Shown here in pieces: positions 1-11,000 of a stretch of DNA of 64,000 nt. The DNA is from Chamaecrista fasciculata (lineage: Eukaryota > Streptophyta > Magnoliopsida > Fabales > Fabaceae): the NCBI GenBank assembly GCA_003254925.1, contig QANZ01032357.1, positions 125,031-189,030 on the forward strand, in the 5' to 3' direction. The stretch's first letter is position 1. Every line of letters begins with the position of its first letter. Under the pieces are notes generated by a model. It saw only the letters and a program-made list of their open reading frames with translations. It was not told the origin of the DNA and did not search any database. The translations under genes and the position numbers were made by a program.

Positions 1-327
1 GCCGTTCTTCGTTTAGACAGATTGGCGATGGGTTAGGGAAAATCGGTGGAGGCTGGTGAGACGGGTTAGATGTTTAGATTGGGTGGGTCGATTTGGGTAT
101 TAGTTTGGGTGAGTTTTAGGATTTTGGTTAAATTACGGAAGTATCCTTTTAATCTGACTAAAAATAAGCTGACATGGCACTTAACAGAGATAATTTAACA
201 GAACATAAACAGAAGGGTGTTAATTGCTCCAAATTGAAAACTTAGGGATACTATTTGCACAATTTTAAAACTCAAGGGTGTTATGTGCACCTAACCTAAA
301 ACTAAGGGGGCGTCTGTGCAATTTAGC
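1..327. repeat. Foldback element, right arm only
   Basis: This AT-rich stretch has the wording of the foldback family seen elsewhere in the window: runs such as 'aactaagggggcgtctgtgcaa' spaced like an inverted-repeat arm. Similarity between SMR copies A and B stops at about 325, where this sequence begins. It therefore looks like an insertion in the intron after exon 6 of copy A, with its other arm off the left edge. No exon is visible in it. Class assignment is inference. Confidence 0.45.
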
Positions 328-367
328 CTTTGAATAATTCACAAGTAAGGGTTAAATGTGAGCTTAC

Positions 368-3300
368 TTTTGTATAATAAGATTTCATTGAATCCCAGCG
401 CTGCTTTGCTTCTTCCCTAAACACATAATAGTCATCTCCTTTAGCTACAAAAGAGTAAATAAAGTAAACGAACAGATATGATTGGTTAACGTCAAGGAAA
501 TCACCAAATCAAACCAAACACAAAGAAGATAACTCAAAATATAATATAAAACAGTAAATTGAGGATTTATAAAGAATTCACAAATATTGTAATAACATAA
601 AGGAACTCCCCAAGTACTAAAACTATCAGCATCAATACTTTGCACTTTATACACAAGTTTATATTGAAAGAATTCGTCCTCAACCGTAGGGAGAAGAGAG
701 TAGAAAATAGCTATCCATTTTATGTTCTGTAAAGTACATATGCGAAGATAACTATATCATAAAGATGACGCAACCACCCAAGCTCATGAAAATAACATGC
801 TTGAGGACTGAGCTGCAAGAGATGAAACAACTGCAAGTTCAAAGTGCATAAACAATTAAATATCCTTAGAGCAAAAACTATATAACCATATGCACAATGG
901 ACTGGTATATAACGAGGAGGAAAATCAGGATGTAACATGTTATATGAAATGAGAGAGAAAGACAAGGGAATAGCAAGCGAAGAGATGTGCTATATCATGT
1001 GATAGGATGTGTTCGTACAACTACCTAACTCCAACGAATTAATCAGAGCAATTACTTATTCAACTAGGGTAAACATTTCTAATAGAGAAATGCAAATTAG
1101 TAGAGAACAATCGTGTACTTATTTGCAAGATGCACTTATCTAAACCTTACAGATTGGGTCAAATGAAAAAATATTATGCATGCAACATACACGGATAATA
1201 GTCGCAAGGCCCCATTTCATGACAAATATGAAAAATAAAGCAAAGGGGAAAATGGATTTGCAGTAGATTTGTGAAACCACACATCCGCAACCCATGAAGA
1301 TCAGACAACTATGGTTGAATGTTTTATTTTAAGAAAAAGTATAATGAGAATCGAAGGATATGGTCCAAGAAACGTCAGTACAACCAAGCAAAGGTAAAGT
1401 ACTAAAACTTTTGTCATGAAGTACCATAAGTTTGCTGCTGAGATTCTGCAACACCTTGACAAACATTAAACTTAGGTCCCAAAGACTGAATTTTCTTCAC
1501 TACATTTCTGAAACTCATAGGGTCTTTGTTATGTTCAGTGCTCTTGTGAACGTCAAACAGAGATTCTAACACCTTCTGAGGAAGATCTGACTTTAAATTT
1601 CCAGAGCCATTAGGATTTTGTGGTTTGGAACCAGAGAGAACCTCTGCATAATTCCTGAAATCGAGAAATAACTAAGATAGTAAAATAGGTTGCAAACATT
1701 AAAATCCTTGATTAAAAGGAGATTGAGATTCAATTGCATGTTTTGTATTAAAGGGAATGCAAAGCAAGCTAGAATATATTATAAATGACAAGATTTGACC
1801 CCCTTAATTCCTTATTTCGGAGAACTTAAACCAAGTTGATGTGTACTTCTGAGGTGGTAATTGTGTAGCTGAACAAAACCCAGATATTTTGATCCAGCGT
1901 AATAAGACATAATTATAGGCAATATTGAACTGGCAGCTCATATTTCTATCATCCAAGAGTTCTTCAACAGACTAGTTGGCACCATTATTAAAAGGGTTTA
2001 TAAACAATGCTAGTGTCATCATAAGATCCTTTTTGACAAGCTTTTCTTGTTATTTCAGGGAACATAGGACATCAGTCATCACAATTTAATGAAAAATAGA
2101 AGTTTTTAAACATAGTACAATGAACAGGTAGGAGAGAATGAATAGACTGGTAACATTTACCTGCAAAACGATCCCATGGACCGAAAATTTTCAGATAATT
2201 CACCTTCAGATGAAAAAGATGTGCACTCTGATCTACTATCTATCAACTGTGATAAATAAGATTTCAATAAACAACAGGTAAAACAGTGAAGCCAATAACT
2301 CATTAAAAAAATTACAACCAAAATTAACAGTCTAATAAGTTGCAATTCAAGAATATATGACTTGATGAATAAAATGAACGAAACCATGTATGCCTTATGG
2401 AACATTCCAACTAGTAACAAAATCTCAAGACTGACTTATTTAGAACAGAAATCAGGACCAGCTCTATTGAAAGAAAAGAACAAATTTGAAAACAGTGATA
2501 AACAAAATTATACATTCTGCAGAAGCAAGACTGAATAATCAGATAGGACCATGTTAAAAAAAAGCCAAAAAATAACTAAACAAACAACAATTCATCAATA
2601 ACAATAACCATCTTAAACATTTTATGTGCCCGTGTACTGAATACTTCTTGGTAATTAAACCAATATCTTAACAACATCTATGACCATATGTAAATGATGT
2701 CACTGTTGAATAATTTTACTCTGAACAATCATAAAAGACATTTTGCATCAACACAATTGGCAAGTGGCTTTTGAATTTTAAAACAGAAACAGACAAAAAA
2801 TAAAGAAGTATTGCATTAAGGGTTGCCATTTACATTGTCAAAGTGGTCAGAAAGAAATCTCATATCATCACTACTATCTGCTGGTTCATCAGGATGTCTA
2901 TTATTCTCAGGTTGCTGATAGGAGGGCTCAGACATATCCATCAACGCACTCAGGGCCTGAAAAATCATATTCAATTATCAAATTGTAAAAATAGCATAAT
3001 AATATTTAACTGGAGAAGCACATCACTCTAATAAAATTGCAAACAATTATTCCACAACACTATTTACATCCATAGCCATAAAGGTCCGGCATAAATTGGA
3101 TGGGACTAGAGAAGTTTTATCTGGATAACAGCAAGCATTTACCAACAAATGCTAAAATCAAATAGCAGCTCCCAACATACATAACAACAACAACCAAAGC
3201 CTTTTCCCACTTGATAGGGTCGGATCAACTGACGCCAACGCGTTCTATCCTTGCACATGTCAACAGTTAGGTTATTGATAGATAAATCTTTCTGGATAGT

Positions 3301-5313
3301 TTCTTGGATAGCTCCCAACATACATAAAGCAACGAAAAAAGAAAACAATGTGAAAGCATTAAATCATTGTTTTAGATAAAATAATGTCCATTAAGAGAGA
3401 AGAGGGTGAGCCTTGGAACAGCACTAAGGTTGCTGCCTGGTGACCAAAAGGTCATGGATTCAAATCCTGGAAACAACCTCTCTGCAAAGCAGAGGTAAGG
3501 CTGCGTACATCTTGACCCTCCCCAAACCCCACCTTGTGGGAGCCTTGTGCACTGGGACCGCCCTTAATGTCCATTAAGAGAGAAGATAAATTGATCCCAA
3601 TCAGGAATGGAAGAGTAATTTTAGGGTTAGACATAAACAAAGAAACATAGATTAAGCCATTGACTATGGATTGAGTTTAGGGATCCTCTTTATTTAGGTT
3701 TTTTATATTGCTCTGAACCCTGAAGCATATCATTTTTGTCTAGACAGACTCTCTTCAAACAACTTTTTCCTGTAGAATTTTCAGTGAGTAATATGGCTAA
3801 CTAAATTATCTTTGTTCCTTTCTCTCTTTTATCTCTCCAGTCTACATCTCCCCCGTCCCTACTGATGCAACATCAGAAGATGGATACAACACAATATGAT
3901 AAGGCTATCCTCCTAAAGAAAATAAAACCAACGAGATGAGTAAAGAAAAAGAATAATTCATCAGCTTCCACAGTATCTATCATAACGAGACCTCCTTACA
4001 TATTAGCAGAACCCACAAAAAAGCAGGGGAACCCTTTCTATATAATATGACTATATCTCATCTCATGATTTAAGGGTTTTCTCAAGTTTGTCATCATCCC
4101 TACAGGATATGATACTAGTAATATCCCCTTTATAAATTTAGGGCAAGGCAATACCATATTACCTTCAATGATCACCGAATGAACAAAACCAGGAAACAAA
4201 CTGATAGAAAATTAACAGTCAAATATTCGAAGTTGTGCAAATACATTAGGAAAATATGACCACTGAGTTGTGAGGATGCAAATGAAGTACAATTTTACAT
4301 TGGCAGCATACCTTATCAATATTATATCCGCACTGACCTGCAAAGAAGAAATTCCCAGGTCATGCAATATACTAGAACAAATAAATAACCCTTGAAGTAA
4401 AGTATCACAATAAGCAATATCGCGTAAACAAGACTGCTATCTAGCTCTGATGTATGAACAATGGATAAAAGTAGCATTATGGCAATATATAAAATAATGA
4501 ACAATCAACATGAACTTTATCAGGCATTTGACAAATAGCCAATAGCCACAGAAAGAATAGCGTCAAATGCATCAAGCTTTGATTGTTATATAAAAAAAAA
4601 ACATCACATTTAGTTTGTTTCTTATAAAAAGTTAATCGTGACCTTAGTAACATATTTTTGCAGCTTGATTTTATCACAAAAGATGAAAAAAGAAGAGCTA
4701 ATTACTCACATAAAACATCTCTAACAACCGCCAAGCTGATGTCGCAATCATTACCGAGCATTGAGCATAGAAACTGCTCCGCCTCTTCCTTTCCAACAAC
4801 TCCATTACTATAATATTCACTGGGCTTTCTCGAGCTTCGTCTCACATACTCCTTCCCCAAAACCGTAGAAACGGTACCCATAGCTGCAACCACCTTCTTC
4901 TGCTTACCCCTTCTAAAATCATTGGTGCAGTTGCTCATATCCGAATCACAATTTGACTCCATGAACCATTCAGATGAACCCGAAGTCGAAGCCAAATCCG
5001 TACCTGAAAATCCACTCGAGCTAGAACACGTGGAAGGATCTTTAGCACTGTCGACGAATCCTTTTCTCGAAATCTGACCGGATTTATCGGGATCGCCCTC
5101 GGCATCTCCGTATGTCAAAGCAGCTTCCTCTAAAGAAGACAACGAGAAGGCACCTACCAAACCTTCCAGCTTCTCACGCGTTTGATTTTCTTCAACCTCG
5201 TTGTTCCCTCCTCCTTTTCCACCATCCTTTTTCGCTGCTACCTCTTTTCCGGTAGACTTGGGAGCCGACGACGATCGCTTCTTCTTCTTCTTCTTCGTGT
5301 TCTTCATCTCCAA
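368..5313 (-). CDS. SMR-domain protein, At5g58720/SDE5-like (copy A), 3' part off window
   Basis: Six exons on the minus strand join in phase: 5313-4710, 4337-4312, 2956-2834, 2246-2161, 1654-1425 and 444-368. The protein starts MEMKNTKKKKKK, a lysine-rich N-terminus, followed by a Ser-rich acidic stretch. A UBA/CUE-like segment (EEAEQFLCSMLG, then VVRDVLCQCGYNIDKAL) spans exons 1-3. The start of the DUF1771 helix (REEAKQRWDSMKSYY) lies in exon 6. The rest of DUF1771 and the C-terminal Smr nuclease-like domain would lie left of base 1; copy B shows what they look like. Arabidopsis SDE5, a member of this family, is needed for trans-acting siRNA production and transgene silencing and was proposed to be an RNA export factor. 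That role is transferred by family only. No stop or frameshift was seen. It could be intact, or truncated by the element at 1-327. Confidence 0.8.
3185..3309 (-). mobile_element. Short LINE (RTE-like) 3' fragment with 18-bp target duplication
   Basis: The 125-bp insert is flanked by perfect 18-bp direct repeats (AGCTCCCAACATACATAA at 3167-3184 and 3310-3327). Read on the minus strand it ends in a (TTG)n tail, as RTE LINE tails or dependent SINEs often do. The body contains the common plant repeat wording 'cccacttgatagggtcgg'. A related longer piece lies at 21729-21885. The insertion sits in an intron of SMR copy A. Assignment to RTE is from memory of the tail type; the insertion itself is directly shown by the duplication. 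Confidence 0.7.
3404..3564 (+). mobile_element. Au-type tRNA-derived SINE
   Basis: About 161 bp with the Au SINE layout: GGGTGAGCCTTGG with a pol III A-box at the start, a B-box-like GGTCATGGATTCAAATCC, then the conserved 'aaggctgcgtaca' and a terminal 'gcccttt'-like end. It is flanked by a perfect 22-bp direct repeat (3382-3403 and 3565-3586), the target-site duplication of LINE-mediated insertion. It lies in intron 2 of SMR copy A, sense to the plus strand. The long unmutated duplication suggests a fairly recent insertion. Confidence 0.9.
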
Positions 5314-8091
5314 GAAGATCTACCTCAACAGGATTGAAAAAAAAAACAAAAAAAAAACTGCTAGGATTCAGATGGATTCAGGCCCCAAATCTTTGGTGAT
5401 AAAATCTCAGGAAATTGAAATTCAAGGGAGAAATTTTGCAGACGGAAACACAAGAGATTGAAGATTGCTTGTTGAGAGCTAAGAGAGATTTCATTCTCAC
5501 ATAAATTTAGTGAGGAACGCCCATATGAGAATCTTCCTTAATAATGGATGCTAATTAAGGACGCGTTTGGTGATAAAATAATTACCGCTCTCATTCTCCC
5601 TCACCATACCATATAATTTAGTCACAGTGCCAAACGCTGTCTTCTCTCGGTATTAAAATAACGGCTCGTGGGCACGTTTGGACTCTTTGACTTCTGTACC
5701 TGAATTGAGAAAATAGTTGTTTTAACTTTTAAAATTTGGGATTTATTTTCCATATTTAACTAGGAAACTTTATCTTGAAAGCAATAATAAAAATAATGAT
5801 TTACTATTTTTATTATGATTAATTTTTATAATTTACTATTTTCCTTATGAATCATTTTTTTATTAAGTCACTTTATAAATTTTTACCTTTTCCTTCTCCA
5901 TTTATTAGAGGTATGAAACTTAATTTTAGATTTATTCTTTTAAAGATATGAACATGTTCGTTTCTGTTTTGATTATAATCTGTTTTGACTATAATCATAA
6001 TAAACATGTTCGTTTACGTTTTTTTCTTGATTCAATTATAATTATGATTTTTAAATAATCAAACACACTCAATTACACTTATACCCCTATACATAAACCT
6101 ATAATTACCTATACTCTAATACATTCAATCCCCAATCACAAAGGGCAAAATAGTCATTTACTTTAAAATTGGGTCAGTTTGTAAATATTCATTTTTGTGT
6201 TTGGGCTAAAATGTTATTTTGCCCAAATAATTTAGAACTGAAATTGAAATTTTCTCCAATCATATCCCTACCATCTCTTTCTCTCTTCAGACCGTACCCC
6301 AAACCCACTCCCCGTCGTCATCCTCCGCCTCTTCATTGACACCATCTTCTCTCCGATTGAATCCTCCACCATCGATCTCTNTCAAAAATTATATTTTGAC
6401 CCCAAAAAATTTTATAATTTTCATTTTAGTCCCTAGATAACATGTATCCAGAGACCTATTTGTAATTTTCTGAAAATTGGAGGTCAATATGTAATTTTTG
6501 CGATATTTGTTATGGTTAAAATTACAAAATAGCTCCAAAAGGGTATTAAAGTGTTAACGGAGAATATCACAGGGTATGAAAGTGTCACTTTTTAAACCAT
6601 ATAGTACCGAAGTGAAATATGACCAAACTATAAGATAGCAAAGTGTAATTTACCCTAAAACTTATAATGAGTTTAAAAAGTATTTAGATTCTGCTAAAAA
6701 AATAAATATTTACTTTATCTATTAAATAATGATAAGGATTAAGTAAATCCCACTAATTATTGGTGTCTATAATAAGTAATTCCATTTAATAAGGATGGAT
6801 ATTGAAATTCTTGATCGTCACCCTCAGATCTAGGTGATAGACATTAGACACTTTCTTATTTATGGATAAGTCTTATATTACAATTATTGTCGTTAATAGT
6901 TATTCTCTTTCAAATTTGTTAAAAAAAATTAAAAAGAAAACTCAACGTTCTGTTTTGTATCTTTGGAAGTTTCATTTTGGATAGGTCAAAAATCTATTTT
7001 GATACCTAATGTTTACCTTAAGTTTTGTTTTTGTCAATAATATTTTTTTTATGTTTTGGTCTTTAATATTTTCTAAAAGTTTCATTATTGGTCCATACCT
7101 ATTGAATATGGTCATATATCTCTCGTTTCAAACCCGAATATAATTAAATTAGAGCTACAAGTCAAATTTAATGAGTTCTTTCTTTATCCAGTTGAAATCA
7201 TCGTCAAATGAGATCAAATCAAACATGAAATCGGGCACAAATGGGCCACTTGTTTCATGAATTTGATCATATTTCTCTCGTTTCAAGTTTGAATGCAATA
7301 AAATCGAAGTTATGAATTATTCTTAGTGAGTTTTTTCTCTATCTAGTTAGGGTCATTCACAAACGTCAAACGAGGTCAAATACTAGTACTCTAGAAATGA
7401 ATTTGGTCGAAACATCAATATTAACTTTCGGAGTACTATTTGACATCGTTCGTCACCAGTTCCAATTAGTTGATTCAGTATAAATTTAGGAAACAAATAG
7501 TAAATTCTTTTTAATAAGTTATCAACAAAAAAAGGTAAAATTAGAACTTTTATTAAAAAAAAGCTCTTTCCAACCTTGTGAACTGCGATATAATATCACA
7601 TAGTTTTGTGTTGTTATAAGATCACACCCTTTTTGTTGTGATTTTATAACAATGTGTTACCTTAAATGTTAAGGTATGAAGCTATCATGCCGTTACCCAA
7701 CGTCAAAATATCCAAGATACCATAGCGTATAAGATAGTAAGCATAGGATCACAACGTACCAAAAGCACCTTAAATATCTTCATAAAATGGAACTTTTTGA
7801 ACTTCAAGGAGCCAAAATGTTGAGCAACCAATCATAGAGATCTTCAACACGACCAAAAATTAAAGGAGTATAAAGAAGGAAAGGAAAGGAATTGAAGACT
7901 TAACTGAAATTTGTTTTAGTATTACATGGTGAAATATGTGCACACCACACTCCAAATTTCCTATCATCTAAAAGGCACTAACAAATAACATACAAGAATC
8001 CTGGCTAATAATACACTTAGTGCCTAGTGAAGATGTTACAAAACTAAATTCTCTTAATTAATTAATTTGTTACAAAAACTGGCTAAGAAGT
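5314..8091. other. Upstream region of SMR copy A and intergenic spacer
   Basis: Bases 5314-5570 hold the 5' leader and promoter-proximal DNA of copy A. They match 15801-16013 plus 16561-16625 upstream of the copy B relic, with shared wording such as 'ttttgcagacggaaacacaag'. From 5600 to 8090 I see AT-rich spacer with no credible ORF. It includes a degraded left half of a foldback family at about 6986-7500 (same wording as 36164-36957). A single unresolved base is at 6381. Confidence 0.6.
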
Positions 8092-11000
8092 TTAATTGCT
8101 ATCACTATCATCAGAATCAGAGCCCTGAAAGTTAAACTCTCTGTACCCATAAAGTTTGATTAACACAGCTCCCTGGTTTTCCTCGCGCCATTCAATGGCC
8201 TCCTTTTCAAAAAGTTTTATAACCTGCATAAAGCAAACTATAAAGAACCACCAAATAGCAAAGCAATTTTGTCACTTTATATACACCAGGATCATAGGTA
8301 ATACTTGGCCAAAGTGTACTATAGGTCCCATAACTTTTCCTCAGATCTCAATTTGGTCATATAACTTTTTTTGTTGTACTTTTAGTCTCATATCTTTTTT
8401 GCTCAAGTCTCAATTTAGTCCTGTTAGAACCCCAAAATCTAGGGTTAGAAGAAGAGGGACTCAAGGAGGAGAATCTCCATACTTGAGAAGGAGGGAAAGA
8501 GAGAGATCAGTTTCTGAATATTTCATATATCATTCACAACACAATAACTTCATTACAATGCATATATATAGACTTCCTAAAAACTACCCCATAATAACTA
8601 CCTATATTTCCTAAAACTACCCCATATAACTGCCACATATGATAACTGTCATACATAAAAACATAACACATTTTTTTTTTGTCCATTAAAACATAACACA
8701 TGATAATACTAACAAATACATATATTATTCCTAATAATAATATATTAAATAATAGTATCCTAACAAGTCCCGTGTTGCACTTTTGGTTCATATCTATAGG
8801 TCAAGTTATAGAATTGTTCTCATATCTTTCAATCAGGTTGCAGAATTGATCTCATATCTTTGCAAAAGGTTCCACATTGTGGGACTAACGGTGGAACTTT
8901 TTGCAAAGATATGGGACCAAATCTGCAACAAAAAAAGATATGGGATCAAAAGTGCACTTTTGCCTTAATACTTTTTAGAGATTTACATAAGAATTAAATT
9001 ATTTCTAAGCCAACATGTGATCATTGGGTTATAACAAAAGGAAATATAGGACAGAAGTGGATTGATTAAACCATACTGATTGTTTCAGCTTTGGCTTTCC
9101 CACACTATGTGATCCCCATCCTGTGATAACTTTTAGTGTCAGGCCAGCTGAAGCAGAAACAAAAAATTTATCAGATAACAGAGACAAATAAGAATGCATT
9201 TCAGGTAGACAACGCTGGTTTAACCGATATCAAGCACTTGATCTCAATAGTCATAAGAAATAGCAAGATCCAAGTGGGCTCAGCAAATGCTTACAGGGAA
9301 GATAAGATCCAAGTAAGAGATGTAGTTTAAGCAGTTTCATAGCTGGTTTGACTAGCTGCCTATGCAAATCAATGGTTATAACATTTTCTATATCTTTGTT
9401 TCTGCAAATCACAAATAATATAGCTTAATAAAAGTAACAATACATCAGAGGGGCAATGGTGAAAAAAAGGAAAATTCTCTTGGTCTTAAAAGCTATTCAC
9501 CTACACTTCTATAAAAGTGTCAAGGCTTGACTCTGCATATTCCTTCTGAGCTATTTTATTTTGATTTCTTCCCTGGCCAAACGCCAATATAATTAGCTTT
9601 ATATGACAAGGCAAACACAGCTAAAGGATACAAGAAAACTGAGGAAATCCACATATAAATCACCACATAGCAAAAGTAGTCCACATCCCGCCAATTACCA
9701 AAAGCCAAAAAATGCAGAAAGCAATTTCTAAAATGTCATTTTCCATAAACAAATAGACCCGGTAAAAGAATAGGCAGGACATACAATTATTGGATGTCAT
9801 TGAAAGCTTTAGCAAATACTGAACAAGGACACATCTATGAAGCATAGACACTTTATTTTGAGTGAGTGTTACAGTGTCGGACATGGACATTCGACACATC
9901 CATAAGTGTCAAAATGTAAAACCAATTTTTTGTGACTTTGGTACGACAATAAATAGAAAAAAAAAACAACACATGACATATATCATGAATAAATGTTGCT
10001 ATTTTCTCTTCATTTCTTGTCTATATATTGCTGAATTATATATATATATATATGTCGTGNTACTTTTGCCAAAAAAAAAATGAATTGTACAAATACAAAT
10101 GTACAAGAAAATTTTAGCACAAAAAATCCCAAAGATCAAACCTGGTCAAAAAGACATGCTGCATATGCTCGATTCTTTTTGGCATATTCAGCTGCTGCCT
10201 GCAAAATTATGGCACCCATTTAATGTTTTTAAACATGACACTTGAACTCTAAACCTGATAATAGGTCCAATAATTATGAGGCTCAATTGGCAGAAGATGC
10301 CCTTGGCCCAGCACGCCATAGGCCCACAGGGTAGGGCGAGAACGCCCTTAACCCCGCTAGGGCAAGGACGCCCATAACCATAGAGGGCATGGGCGCCCAC
10401 GGAGCATAAGGACGCGAGGAATAAGAAAACATTCCTTGAACCAATCAGGAACCAATCAAGGATCAACCAAGATCCTCTGCCTTGGCCATCAAGGCGCCTT
10501 AAGCAAAAAGGAAATAATGATTCACAGATCCTTAATTAACAAAACAATATCCTCCTACATGAAATAGGAAAGATTATGATTCACCTCCCATATCACTGAA
10601 GATATCTCTTCTACAATCAAGGAAGTTTCCTTAAACGGACTCTCCTCAATAAGCCTATAAATACAAGATGGTAACTCTATGAAAGTTACGTAACTCACGT
10701 AACTCACGCTACTCATGCTGGCTCATATTCTTATCTCAATACTAACTTAAGCTTCGGAGGTGAATCACAGGGGAGACCCCCTGTGGTTCATTATCTTGCA
10801 GGAAAATCTTGCAGTGAACCGGGAAATGACCCTCGGCCAAATCCCAGTTCATCAAAACCTAACTGTCTCAAAGATTGGAAATTTGAATAAATCACAGGAA
10901 AAGGTCAAATGTGAGCTTACTTTCTCATAATTAGATCTCATTGAATCCCAGTGCTGCTTTGCATCTTCCCTAGACACATAATAGTCATCTCCTTTAGCTA

